A stretch of 64,000 bases of DNA from Hydractinia symbiolongicarpus. Its lineage: Eukaryota > Cnidaria > Hydrozoa > Anthoathecata > Hydractiniidae. The stretch spans positions 9,920,001 through 9,984,000 of the forward strand of contig NC_079887.1 of NCBI RefSeq assembly GCF_029227915.1, given 5' to 3'. This document shows positions 21,799-32,827 of this stretch, piece after piece. Under the pieces are notes generated by a model that was not told where the DNA came from, did no database searches, and saw only the letters and a list, made by a program, of their open reading frames with translations. How positions within the stretch are numbered: position 1 is the first letter of the stretch; each line of letters starts with the position of its first letter. The position numbers and the translations under genes are program-made.

Positions 21799-23522
21799 GT
21801 GAGGCACAAGGAAGACAAATTTGTCCAAAAGGAAATGATTAGCTTGTTATCAAAAGGGGTGATAGCTAGGTGCCATCATGAGCCAGGGGAGTTTATATCA
21901 CCAATATTTGTGACAGAGAAATCTGATGGTGGCTCCAGGCTAATATTAAACCTGAAAACACTTAATTTGTCGGTTGAAAAGAAAAGGTTTAAAATGCAAA
22001 CTTTAAACTCAATATTATGTTTAATACGGCCGAATATGTTGGACATTAAAGATGCATACTACGGCATCCCTATCCATGAGGATGACCAAAAACTCTGCCG
22101 AATGGATACACGGAAGGTCCTAGGAAGTTTACAAAACTTATGAAGCCACCACTAGCCACACTTAGGCAACAAGGAGCATTGCTTGCTGAATACATCGATG
22201 ACCTAATAACAATGAATAGGTATAAGAACAGTTGCTATGACAACATATATAAGATAATAACCTTATTAGATTCTCTAGGGTTTGTAATACACCCAGAAAA
22301 ATCCATATTTGAACCAGCCCAAACAATAGAATTCTTCGGATTTATTTTAAATACAATTGATATGACAGTCTCTTTAACTATGGCAAAAAAGCAGGCCTTT
22401 GTTGTTCTTTGTGATGATATACTTTCATCACATCAAAAAATTTCAATTAGGAATTTATCTAAACTACTTGGGAAAATGTCCAGTAGTTTTCGTGGTGTGC
22501 CTTTCGGTAAGTTACATTATAGAGCCCTGGAACGTCACAAAACACAAGCACTCGGGGACAACCGTGGAAAATATGACAGACACACATGGGTACCCTTGCA
22601 GGGCATTCAGGAAATACTATGGTGGAAAGAAAACATTATGGACAGCTTCTCACCAATCTTACGGGGAAACCCAGCATATGTTTTGACCTCGGATGCATCC
22701 ACTATAGGTTGGGGTACATCACATAAGGAACAACACACTGGGGGCCAATTTACGGCACAAGAGAGGGAACAACATATTAACGTATTAGAACTAAAAGCAG
22801 CACTATTTGGTCTGCAGGCACTCTGCTCACATATTCAAAATGACCATATACTTATGAAACTGGATAATACATCAGCCGTTTCAGCCATCAATAAAATGGG
22901 AAGTACACGGTCTATACCAATGGATAAGACAGTACAAGAAATATGGCACTGGGCAATCCAAAATAATAACTGGCTGACAGCCACACACATTCCAGGAATT
23001 CTAAATGTCGAGGCAGACCGAGAATCAAGGAAATGTGAAAATAGAATTGAGTGGATGCTTAATAAGGAAGTATTCAACTATGTCATTGATACTCTAGATT
23101 TCCAACCAGACATTGATTTATTCGCAAGTCGAATAAACAGCCAGTTTGACATGTTCTACTCATATAGGCCTGACCCAGAATGTCAAGCAGTAGATGCATT
23201 CACTATCAACTGGCACAATAAAAATTTTTATGCCTTCCCACCATTCACATGTATTGCAAGGGCGATACAAAAGATATGGAATGATGAGGCAACAGGCATC
23301 CTTATAGTACCTGACTGGCCGAATCAGCCTTGGTACAGTCAATTCCACGAACTTTGTATTAAACATATATCTCTTTCTTCCAGGTCAGACTTCCTATTGC
23401 TACCACAACAGAAGGACATAAACCATCCAATGCACAAGACACTGCAACTGAAGGCAGCAATCGTTCCCGGGAAATCGTTCTCCAGAAACAATTCTCACCC
23501 GAGCTCAGTAGTCTACTGTTAG
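21799..23522 (+). pseudogene. DIRS reverse transcriptase and RNase H, internally deleted
   Basis: Two frames together make up the RT. The first (21799-22143) holds the fingers and first palm motif (GGSRLILNLKTLN, MLDIKDAYYGIPIHEDD). The second (22140-23522) resumes just before the catalytic YIDD box (LLAEYIDDLITM). The palm segment normally between these blocks is missing, so a deletion and a frame change have removed an essential part. RNase H follows with an Asp-centred LTSDASTIGWG strand, an ELKAALFGLQAL helix and MKLDNTSAVSAIN. The C-terminal part (IDLFASRINSQF, FYAFPPFTCIARAIQKIW) is a conserved region of DIRS pol proteins that precedes the recombinase. Confidence 0.85.
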
Positions 23523-23557
23523 CATCCTGGGGAGAAAACACACAAAATAGCTATAAT

Positions 23558-24439
23558 ATGTATATAAAAAAGTGGATTACATATTGCCAGAATAATAATG
23601 TGGATGACATGATAAATGCAGACTATAAAATAGCTATGTCCTTCCTAACAAAATTATTTTACCACGACAACTGGAGGTATGGCTCTATTGCAGCAGCTAG
23701 ATCTGCACTATCTGCCATCTTTACACACAAAAATGGAAAATCTTTCGGTAAAGATGAGCAGGTCAGCAAGCTTCTTAGAGGGATGTTTAAGTTACGCCCC
23801 AGTTTCCCAAAATATACCGTAATATACGTATGACCCAGCGTTAATACTAAACTATATGAATAGCCTTCCAGAAAATAAAAATTTAATGTTGGAACTTCTT
23901 GTCAAAAAACTTGCCACTCTCCTTTGCATCCTTAGCGGGCAAAGGGGACAGGTGCTTTAAGAACAGACTATTGTCATTATGCAGATAACTGCTATACCTT
24001 CTACATTCCAACCATATGAAAAATAACAAAACCAGGAAAGCATCAAGAACCCCTATGATTCCTGGCATACTCTAATAACCCAAAGCTGTGTATCGTAAAT
24101 TGTTTACAGGAGTACTTGGAACGAGCAAACAGCATCAGAGAAAACCTGGAGAACCAACCAAAGCAGCTATTGCTTTCATATGCATACCCACACAAACCAG
24201 TGGGGGTGGCTACAATAGCTCGCTACATCAAGCTATTTCTTGGACTGGCAGGGATCAATATCACCGTATTTACCGCTCACTCGGTAAGAAGTGCATCCAC
24301 CAGCAAGGCAAACAACCTTGGTTTAAACATAAAGGACATACAAAAGGCAGCAGGATGGGCATCTGATACTTGTTTTCGAAAGTTTTATAATCTACCGATA
24401 ACTGAAAACTTCGGTATAACACTGTTGAAGAACAATTAA
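23558..24439 (+). pseudogene. DIRS tyrosine recombinase, frameshifted
   Basis: The N-terminal core-binding part is in one frame (23558-23833: YIKKWITYCQNNN, SALSAIFTHKNGKSFG). The middle is disrupted by stops and frame changes, and the catalytic C-terminus is readable at about 24116-24439. It has the HxxR box (TAHSVRSASTSKANN), the downstream AAGWAS segment and the likely nucleophilic tyrosine in FRKFYNLP, in the order seen in phage-type integrases and DIRS/Crypton recombinases. Because of the disruptions the enzyme is not expected to be produced. Confidence 0.8.
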
Positions 24440-24539
24440 CTGATATTATGTAATTGCTGTTGAGTTACAATATACATAGACTATTATTCTGTTAATATTT
24501 GGTTGCGTTTTTTACATGACGCCACAAAACAGCTTTGAA

Positions 24540-24651
24540 ATCTCATTTGTATACTTAGGATTATGGGCTAAATTGTTATTTCAAAAATTAAACAAATACA
24601 ATGCAGTTTAATTATGATAACAATTTAGTCCTAATCCTAAGTATTCAAGTG
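24540..24651. repeat. DIRS internal complementary region (circle-junction copy)
   Basis: Bases 24540-24578 are the reverse complement of the left outer end of the element (one mismatch in about 38), and bases 24576-24651 are an exact reverse complement of the right outer end (24751-24825). The two halves meet at TTA (24576-24578), the complement of the TAA found at both outer ends. The region thus carries in inverse form the sequence produced when the two ends are joined in a circle. Confidence 0.9.
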
Positions 24652-24704
24652 CCCTCCTCACCTCCCTACAACACAGTTGCACATGTATATAATGTTTTGT
24701 GGAC

Positions 24705-24825
24705 AAAAACGTTGTTCTTTGAAGTAGGATTTTCACGGAGGCCGGCTCTCACTTGAATACTTAGGATTAGGACTAAATTGTTATCATAATTAAACTGCAT
24801 TGTATTTGTTTAATTTTTGAAATAA
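24705..24825. repeat. DIRS right inverted terminal repeat
   Basis: Contains GTAGGATTTTCACGGAGGCC and CTTGAATACTTAGGATTAGG, which match the left terminal repeat inverted, then about 45 bp unique to this end that are copied in the internal complementary region. It ends GAAA-TAA. Confidence 0.85.
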
Positions 24826-25193
24826 TAGATAAGTCAATTAATAATTACTAAAATGCCATAAAAAATTAAATGTGCATAGAAAACTGAAATTTCCAGCAGA
24901 TAAACTTTTTGCGAAATGAATTCCGTTTATGACACCTGCAATCGAGCAATGCCAGTCTGTCGTTTATGTATTTATACATTTAATGCTTTGATAGCTATGG
25001 GATTACTCAGTAATTTATTTTATAAATGTCTAGAGATTAAATAAAAAAAATATCCAGAACTAACATTTGAGCAAAACATGTTTTTAATAAACCTATGGCT
25101 AAAGTTATAATTTATAAATTGTTTAATTGTGAGGGGTCTTGCATTTTTAAAGTTAGAAGGATCAGTTTAAACATCAAACAATAAAACAATTTT

Positions 25194-25253
25194 GATATAA
25201 TACATAACATAAAGATATAATACATAACATAAAGATATAATACATAACATAAA
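25194..25253. repeat. 20-bp tandem repeat, 3 copies
   Basis: Three near-identical copies of GATATAATACATAACATAAA in direct orientation. Confidence 0.85.
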
Positions 25254-25829
25254 ACAATACTTCAATATATTTGTTTTCCTCAATTCATTAGATTCAAAAA
25301 AATTATCTGAAAAATCATTCGTATTTGCTCAATTCAACTGCTACCTGATTTAGAAATTTAAGGCATGTTTGGCACTAACAACACTTTTAGCTAGCACAAA
25401 AAGGCACACAAACACTAAATCCCAGTTCACATTAACATTGTGCATACATATGCACAATGATAATTTTCAAAATCTGATGCAAACCTATAAGCGCAAGACG
25501 TTTACACTAGATCAATTTACAACATTGTATACAGGCCATTTCTTAAATAAAACTATGCCAGAGCTCCAAAAAGCACTCGCTAAAAAAATTATGAATGCTA
25601 TGGTGTGCGAAAAATCACACTCGTAAGCAAAAATTGAAAGTGCAATGTGAATATTTGCAAGTGTGTTTTACACTTAACTATTACTTTGTTTTCTATAACA
25701 TTATATGTTATTTAAGCTGTATAGAAATGATGTTTGAATACTAAGAAATCGTCTTCGCGATTTCTTCCAATCGTATGTATAGTATTTTATTTGAATTGAT
25801 TTCTATACGATTTTATAAATGTGAAAATA

Positions 25830-26120
25830 CCGATGTGGATCATTTAAAAATCATAAAAACAACACGTAGGAAGCGAAAATATTGCCGTAGATCGTTTAAA
25901 AATAAGGAAAACGGGATCGTAGACAGCGAAAAGATCGTCATAGATTGTTTAAAAATCATAAATACAGCATCGTAAAAAACGCAGAGATTGATGTAGATCG
26001 TTTAAACATTATGAATATGGGATAGTAGACAGCGAAAAAATTGCCATAGAATGTGTAAAAAGCATAAAAACAGCATCCTAGAAAGCGAAAATATTTTTGT
26101 AGATTGTTTAAATATCACGA
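25830..26120. repeat. Degenerate tandem repeat, about 65-bp unit
   Basis: About four diverged units, each with a GTAGATCGTTTAAAAAT-like segment, a CATAAAAACAGCATC-like segment and an AGCGAAAATATTG-like segment. The array creates short open frames by periodicity, which are not taken as genes. Confidence 0.6.
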
Positions 26121-26245
26121 TAGCTAATATTTTAGAAAAAGAAAAAATCATGAGGGCGATAAAAAGCACTCGTAAATTTTTTTACAAGTGTGCGGGTGAG
26201 TGCGAATGCTTAGGAGGAACAATTAACATCCATAGCCATAAACAA

Positions 26246-26869
26246 TCAGTATTTCCCATGCATTACCATTTTCCCTTGGTAAATCTTCAACTGCTTTTTT
26301 ATAAAGTCTTTCTCGTCATCTGTGTAAGGTGTCAAGAACTTCTCATCAAAATAATACAGATCAACTTTTAATAAATACTCTTCCAAACTTCCAATTAAAA
26401 TGCTCTCATCAATCTTATACTCATTAACCCGAACTTTCTCTACAATATCACGATTTAGTTGATACTGAAACTTAGCCGCCATCATATCTATGATGGCCTC
26501 CTTCATATTTTTCTCTGGCATGTTTTGCTTCTTATGCCTCCAGTATTGTGCATGATGATCATTATTATAGTAATGGTGTTCAACAGCAGCTTTCCAAGCT
26601 GGATTTTCATCATTTAATAACATTCTGACAAATTTTAAAGTATATGGTTCAACTTCAGGAGCCTGGAATTTACTGTCATCGTGTGTTTGATAATCTGCAT
26701 CATTAAAAATTCTACCCAAATGTGCAACTAACTTTTTGTGTATTTTCGTAATAAAAAAAAATTCTTTTAACTCATCTTCAGTTGGTTTTGCCATATTTTG
26801 GTTACTTTTAAAAAAAAAATAAAGTAACAAAAGAATAATGCTGCACAAGAGCTTTTTACCCATAAACAT
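26246..26869 (-). CDS. DUF5662-like protein with N-terminal membrane anchor
   Basis: An intronless frame of 207 residues from a good ATG. Residues 5-20 are a strongly hydrophobic signal-anchor or signal peptide. The rest is soluble and dominated by His/Asp/Tyr motifs: H63-DDSKF, then AWKAAVEHHYYNNDHH (His98, His99, Asn103, His105, His106) and QYW. The arrangement of a D-SKF block about 30 residues before an HH-N-HH block resembles what I recall of DUF5662, a family of unknown function found mainly in bacteria and large viruses that may be related to HD-type metal phosphohydrolases. A metal-dependent hydrolase role is inference. The upstream side (right) has no partner gene. A bacterial or viral origin by transfer is possible, but codon use is as AT-rich as its surroundings. 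Confidence 0.6.
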   Translation of the reverse strand: MFMGKKLLCSIILLLLYFFFKSNQNMAKPTEDELKEFFFITKIHKKLVAHLGRIFNDADYQTHDDSKFQAPEVEPYTLKFVRMLLNDENPAWKAAVEHHYYNNDHHAQYWRHKKQNMPEKNMKEAIIDMMAAKFQYQLNRDIVEKVRVNEYKIDESILIGSLEEYLLKVDLYYFDEKFLTPYTDDEKDFIKKQLKIYQGKMVMHGKY

Positions 26870-27028
26870 TCCTCAATTTCTAACTGTTCACTCAGCTAAA
26901 ATACAAATATAATAGAGCAAATACTTAATTTATATACAAACACCTATGTAATACAAGAACAGTAACCTTATCCCTTTTTAATTTACAATGCATTATAAAT
27001 CTGATGTTTTATTACTTATACACTTAAC

Positions 27029-27104
27029 ATCACCATCACCACCACCACCATCACCACCACCACTACCACAACCACAACCACAACCACAACCACCACCACC
27101 ACCA
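27029..27104. repeat. CAC/ACC-rich microsatellite
   Basis: About 75 bp of CACCAT, CACCAC and CACAAC triplet-type repeats, with no reading frame of interest. Confidence 0.9.
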
Positions 27105-27434
27105 AAGTAAAAAATTAAAAAAGTTAAAATAAAATAAAAAAGTAAAAGTAGTCAAAGAAATTGACTACTTTTGGATACTTTTGAAAGAGATATTATTCAT
27201 TGATTTAACATCATATACAACAATATCCATATGCGTCAGCTTTAATTTTTTTCTCCCTAAGTTTCGTTTGCAAAATATCTGGTTCTTTTTTATGGTTCTT
27301 TTTTTTTCAACATGCTGTGTTGTTTCAAGTCCATCATAGAACTTCTTCCGTTAGATAAAGATGGTGATATAACAGATGAAGTTAACATTATGCATTAATT
27401 TGAAAAAATAGTTAGTGTGTTTAAAAGTCTATGG

Positions 27435-27505
27435 TTTATTTAGCTCCTCCCTTTATTTAGCCCCCTTCCCTTTATTTAGCCCTCCTCCCTTCTATTAAGC
27501 CCCCT
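27435..27505. repeat. About 20-bp direct repeat, 3-4 copies
   Basis: Imperfect copies of TCCCTTTATTTAGCCCCC follow one another. Confidence 0.65.
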
Positions 27506-28551
27506 GTCTGAAACCTCCAGAATTTGATAAGACATGTCCTGGAGCCACAAAAATTATCAATCACGGATTGATGTCATGTTTAAAACCAGACATTAATAAT
27601 AATAATAATCAGAAACTTCGGGATCACTAAGGGACTGTTGTTGTATAGTGTATAGCATCCATATAGATTAGTTGCCAATGTTTACATGTGCAATATTTTT
27701 TATAGGTAGAAAATGTTAACAGACCACGGGAATCAAAGAAGTCCATCCAAAAAAGAAATGTTCGAATCCAATTAGGGAATTTTTTTTAAAAAAAACAAAG
27801 AATATAGTTAAAATACTCCAGTTCTTCTTGGCTGTTATGCTTTCCCAAAAAATCTTTAATCTTCATTAATTGACATTTTGCACCGTTTGAGCCTTGTTTT
27901 ACCTACACAAAAGTGCGCGTATGCCCATTGTTCTCCAATAAAATCAAAACAAATTACGTCACACGGAAAGTGGTCTATTACATGAACCAAATTTCTTACT
28001 GCATGCCTATGACCATGATCTACGATATTGAGTCTAGGATAAAACCAATTTCACTAGTACCAAAACTTGTGTATTTTACAGAACAGACAGCACATCACTG
28101 GGGTAGCTTACAATGTGCAAATACTTGCCCCATTTATCAGCATTTTCATAAAGTTGTTAAGTCAACACCATAAAGTTATACAACAAGTGGACGAGGGTGC
28201 TGACTTGTCAAAAGCGCCGTATATGTGAGGACGGCCACTGTAATTTTTTCAGGTGATTTTTAGGGTTTTCGTTTGTATCCGTCCGGAAAAGCGTGGGCTC
28301 GTTCAAAACCGCCCGAATTTCGCCCAAAATTTAACGCGCGCGAGCTCATTGTTCTCATTTAAATTTTGTCGAAAAGAAGGAGGGTACTATTTGTTAAACT
28401 CGCAATATGTGTATGACTAACCTGTAGGTTATCTTCACAGTTCTCCTAATAACGCAACACCAAATAAACCCAATTGATTTATACACAACACAATATATAG
28501 CACTATTCTAAACACAATGATTTCACCAGCAAGATTGGTTCAACACAAGTA

Positions 28552-30524
28552 CAGTACAGTCCAGATGTAAGCGTACGCGTACGCTCAAGTTTCACACCTT
28601 TTTCTCGGAGGCGGTAGTTGTTTGTCTTTTGTTCTTATTAATTATCTTGCGAGTCTTGTAAGTCATTAACTTGCGCGTAATAAACAAAAGATTATCGAAG
28701 AAAAAATAGCTTATTATAACTGCGCGTAACTATTGTTAAATAGTGTTAACATAACTATTCCCAATAGCATAATTGCAAATGTTATCAACTCTATCAATGT
28801 GACACGGAGAACCATTGTTTAATATTTTTATTAAACAAATGTTTTGCGTGGAAACTAAATAAACTAGCGAGAAGGCATTGTTGGTTGCGCGGGTTAAATA
28901 AAGCTTTTAAGAGATAGAAATTATTATATTTTAACAAAGAATGAAACTTTAATTTTAATAGAAATGTTTTTTAGATCGCATTTTAAAAGTTTAAAACGAA
29001 AAACGGCGATAGAAATGTTTTTTTAGATCGCATTTTAAAAGTTTAAAAACGACAAACGGCGATAGAAATGTTTTTTTTAGATCGCATTTTAAAAGTTTAA
29101 AAACGAAAAACGGCGATAGAAATGTTTTTTTAGATCGCATTTTAAAAGTATAAAAACGACAAACGACGATAGAAATGTTTTTTTAGATCGCATTTTAAAA
29201 GTTTAAAAACTAAAAACGGCGATAGAAATGTTTTTTTAGATCGCATTTTAAAAGTTTAAAAACGAAAAACGGCGATAGAAATGTTTTTTTAGATCGCATT
29301 TTTAAAGTTTAAAAACGAAAAACGGCGATAGAAATGTTTTTTTAGATCGCATTTTAAAAGTATAAGAACGACAAACGGCGATAGAAATGTTTTTTTAGAT
29401 CGCATTTTAAAAGTTTAAAAACTAAAAACGGCGATAGAAATGTTTTTTTAGATCGCATTTTAAAGGTTTAAAAACGAAAAACGGCGATAGAAATGTTTTT
29501 TTAGATCGCATTTTAAAAGTTTAAAACGAAAAACGGCGATAGAAATGTTTTTTTTAGATCGCATTTTAAAAGTTTAAAAACGAAAAACGGCGATAGAAAT
29601 GTTTTTTTAGATCGCATTTTCAAAGTTTTAAAACGGAAAACAGCGATAAAAATGTTTTTTTTTAGATAGAAAAGCTTCGTTATATCACATTTTAAAAGTT
29701 TAATAACGAAGAGCGGCGATAGAAATGATTTTTTAGAAAATTAAAGAACGAAGAACGGCAATAGGAAAGCTTCGTTAGATAGTGTTTTAAGTATTTAAAA
29801 TGTTATCAACTCTATCAATGTGACATGGCGATCCATTGTTTGATAGTTTATAAAATAAAAGATTTGCGCGAAAACTAAATAGACAGCGAGATGCATTGTT
29901 TAAATCTTTTAAGAGATACAGCTGTTGCGCTGAAAAAAAACAAAGACAATGTTTTTAACAATAAAATGTAGGTGATACTATAAAACGTCAAAAGTTATAT
30001 TTTTAGATTTTTTCTTTCTTCGGTATTAAAATTTAATTTGTTTTCAAAATCTTATCGCGAAGGGAAAAGTCCTGATCGTAGGGTTTTCCCGTTTGCGTTG
30101 CTAAACGTTGCTTTTTATAAAAAGAACTTTTAAAAGTTTCGCATGTTAAAAAATATATTTCGACGATAAAGAAATATTACTAAAAGTTTTAAAAGTAGCA
30201 TTAGTTTTTTTAAAAATATTTAGATCATTGGATTTGTTGTTTTTTAAAAGAGCTTGTGTTTTTTAAATATATCAGATTAAAATCGCGTTACTATAATTAG
30301 TTTCGTTGTTAAAAAAAATTAAAATTCAATGGCCTTCGCGTTTAATTTTTTCTCGCGCAGAGTATTGTTTTTAAACAATGTTTCTTGCTATGCTTTTGTT
30401 TTTAACACGAAGCAATTATTTTCGCGCAATTTGAATAGAACTCGCTATCCTATTATTTGTTTTAATGAAAGCAATTATTTTTGCAAGTTGAGCGTACGCG
30501 TACGCTTACATCTGGACTGTACTG
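28552..30524. mobile_element. 2-kb Tc1/mariner-like TIR element carrying a satellite
   Basis: Inverted terminal repeats of 37 bp match exactly. The left end begins CAGTACAGTCCAGATGTAAG and continues through a GCGTACGCGTACGC palindrome; the right end (30488-30524) is its reverse complement. TA dinucleotides flank both ends (28550-28551 and 30525-30526), as in the Tc1/mariner superfamily. No transposase is encoded: the interior is AT-rich and consists largely of a 53-bp tandem array. It is therefore non-autonomous. Identical ends suggest recent movement. Confidence 0.9.
28960..29790. repeat. 53-bp satellite array, at least 13 copies
   Basis: Thirteen units contain exact TTAGATCGCATTT cores spaced 52-54 bp apart, each followed by an AAAACGGCGATAGAAATG-type segment. 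Two or three diverged units continue to the right. Units differ only by one or two changes, showing homogenisation. The same unit, in the opposite orientation and more diverged, makes up 19090-19510. Confidence 0.95.
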
Positions 30525-30526
30525 TA

Positions 30527-32489
30527 AACCCCACCACCAATTGATTCTTATTAGTAATCGCCTAGAATGGAGGATTAACACTATTTTGTTGTTGTACTCA
30601 GTTTAATATTTGTGGAATTTTATTACAGCTATTTATCGAATAAATGATATAAAATATAGTTCTTTCCAGAACTCTTCCACTACAATTGCACGACATTACA
30701 AGAATAAATTATGTATGTTTATAAAAATGTTGTTTCGGGTTGATTTAGTGAAATTTTAAGTTCTTTTTAAAATGCCGGAAGTCGTCCAACAGCCTGTGGT
30801 ATATGTGGCGTTTCCAGCGAGCTGGCACCCTCGCACAAGTGGATTTGTCAGATCGTTGCTAGAGCTAGATCTGTCTAGATAATTAGGTAATATGGATGGT
30901 TTACGCTACCTAGTTTATCAGAACAACAGCAGAGAATTCCATGAGAAAAACAACACATGTTGTGAATCACAATATTTTTTTAAATAGCCTATAATAGCTA
31001 GCTAGCTAGCTAGCTATATTAATTAGCTAGACTATCATAGACTAGTTGCAGTTATGACCGACTGGTTGGCAAGTCACAACAGAAAAACAAACCTATATAA
31101 AGCATTGGGTAGTAGTAGTATAGAAGTAGCAAATTTATTTACCAAAAGACAAAAATACATCATATAACTAGCTAGCTAGCTAGCTAATTAACTATTGAAT
31201 ATTTTTAATGTTTAGTTACCCCTTAATAAACCTGATTGCACATAAAAGTTTTAAATTCATTCTTAATAAATATATATGGTTTTAAAAACTGATAAAAATC
31301 ATAAAAGATAATTACAAAGCAAATCCCAACCAGGCACAAAAGTGTTGTTAGTGTGCACCGGTATCGAGATTATACACGTACAAAGTGTGGTTTCTATACG
31401 GAGTGAAGGCAATGACTTCATTTAGCATAATTGAAGTAATACGTTTTTTTACTACATAACAAATACATATTTTTCCTGTAGATAGGGCATAATATTCCAT
31501 ATTACCCTTAGAATACTTTCTATCGCCAAATAAAAAATACATATTTTCTGTGGCCGGCTGAAAATATTTGCAAAAATGAATTTCCTATTCAGGGCAGGCA
31601 TAATTGTATTCTTTTAGATATTTGACAAAACCGATGCTACGAATTTGTATTTGTTGCCGCGAAATTATTTCACCTTCCTTTCCGAGGCCAGGACTGTAAT
31701 CCAAGAGGGAAGCTGGGCACTAAATATCGCTTCATTAAACTCGAATATACTGTGCATAATCGTCATTTATTGGTTTTTATATTTTATATTTAGTACAGAG
31801 ACAATTGTTAATTGTTTTAAGAAGAAACAATGTAAGAAGCAGATGAAGCTTTAAAACCAAATGTTAGGAACCATTTTTTGTCGGAAACAACGTCCATAAA
31901 AGCAAATACACGTTTGTGTTGATCTAGGGCTGAAGACTAAACTACATAACCAATGTGAACTTTCTGTAAACTTTCACCAAATTTCTGTTGTGTCAAAATG
32001 TCGACCTTTGCTTTAATTTATGATTACTAGAACCCAGAAGGCTAAATCTGCATATGAACATAAACGTCGGATTTCACATCTTTTATCGCTAGAAGACGTT
32101 AAAAGAGCAAATATGTGTCCAGAAAAAAAGATTTAGTTTTTTTTGTCTATGTGCGTTTTTTCACACTTATTCATCCTTTTTGCGTAGCTTACAACGAGCA
32201 AGAAATTATTTTAAAGCCTTGGTACGTTATATTGAAGAAGAACTACTTTGTTCATCACTAACATACTGCCAAGCAGTGAGCGGGATTCGATCCGCGGTCC
32301 CCTTGGTACGTTCTTTCTTTGTAATACACTTGCATTATATTTGATGTTTTTGTTGTGCTTGTTTTTTCGACGAAAAAACTCTGTAAGCCTTAAATTTTTT
32401 GTTGCACTTTTTCCTTTCGTACTGTCGAAATAAAACATGTTAGATTTTTGTCACAAGGTAGGTATAACGAAACTTTGTGTCCAATGTCC
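30527..32489. other. Gap with AGCT runs and one possible exon
   Basis: Mostly AT-rich non-coding DNA. Short self-complementary AGCT runs occur near 31000-31018 and 31169-31184. A sequence resembling a tRNA-type B box (GCGGATCGAATCCCGCTC on the minus strand) lies near 32276-32300 and may be a SINE fragment. One possible minus-strand exon is listed separately. Confidence 0.4.
31348..31552 (-). CDS. Possible 3'-terminal exon, product unknown
   Basis: On the minus strand a TATTTTCAG acceptor precedes a 66-codon frame ending in TAA (MYFLFGDRKYSKGNMEYYAL at the start, YVYNLDTGAH at the end). The alternating hydrophobic/aromatic pattern is like one or two beta-propeller blades, but no family is recognised and upstream exons were not found. 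It may be a gene remnant. Confidence 0.25.
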
Positions 32490-32760
32490 AAAGTGTCTCT
32501 CGTGAAAACCCCTACGTCTCTAGTGGAAACGCAACCCTTTCAGCAAAACTCGTGAAACACCTACATTTCAACGAAACTCGTGAAACTCCTACATTTCAGC
32601 GACTCTTGTGGAAATTCTTATATCTCAGCAAATCTCGTGGAAAAGCCTACATCTCAACGGATCTTGTGAAAACGCCTACATCTTAGCCAACGCGTGTCGT
32701 CAGCGAATCTCGTGAAAATGCCTACTACCTGCTATCGCGTATCTCGTGGAAATACAACTC
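32490..32760. repeat. Degenerate 35-40-bp minisatellite
   Basis: Six to seven diverged units share TCTCGTGAAAACGCCTACAT and related forms. Frames through it are periodic and not convincing as protein, although the array lies just upstream of the unrecognised gene below. Confidence 0.6.
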
Positions 32761-32827
32761 ATTCGTTAGGAAAACAAAATCATCTTCATCCCTTTTTGGC
32801 TGACAAAGGAAGCTTGACATTGCCATC

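Larger units (their letters stand above)
19994..24825 (+). mobile_element. DIRS-type tyrosine-recombinase retrotransposon, defective
   Basis: A 4.8-kb element with the DIRS layout: left inverted terminal repeat, gag-like region, reverse transcriptase plus RNase H, tyrosine recombinase, internal complementary region and right inverted terminal repeat. There are no LTRs and no integrase. A TAA triplet marks both outer ends (19994-19996 and 24823-24825), and the same triplet, as TTA, sits in the middle of the internal complementary region, as expected if the element replicates through a circle and inserts by site-specific recombination. The coding parts are broken by a stop, frame changes and an internal RT deletion, so this copy cannot encode its own proteins. 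No methyltransferase-like domain was recognised. Confidence 0.9.
24826..26245. other. Non-coding gap with tandem repeats
   Basis: No supported gene. Open frames here begin at non-ATG codons and have no recognisable domain. The interval holds the two repeat arrays listed separately and ends at the stop codon of the DUF5662-like gene. Confidence 0.55.
26870..28551. other. Intergenic gap with microsatellites
   Basis: It holds the DUF5662-like gene's upstream region, the CAC-rich microsatellite and the pyrimidine-rich direct repeats near 27430-27510. No exon with supporting splice sites was found. Confidence 0.5.

Noticed and set aside
25369..25626. 85-codon plus-strand frame
   Set aside because: The frame begins at TTG rather than ATG, has no domain and lies among tandem repeats.
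30329..30544. 71-codon frame near the right end of the satellite-bearing element
   Set aside because: It runs through the terminal inverted repeat and has no transposase motif.
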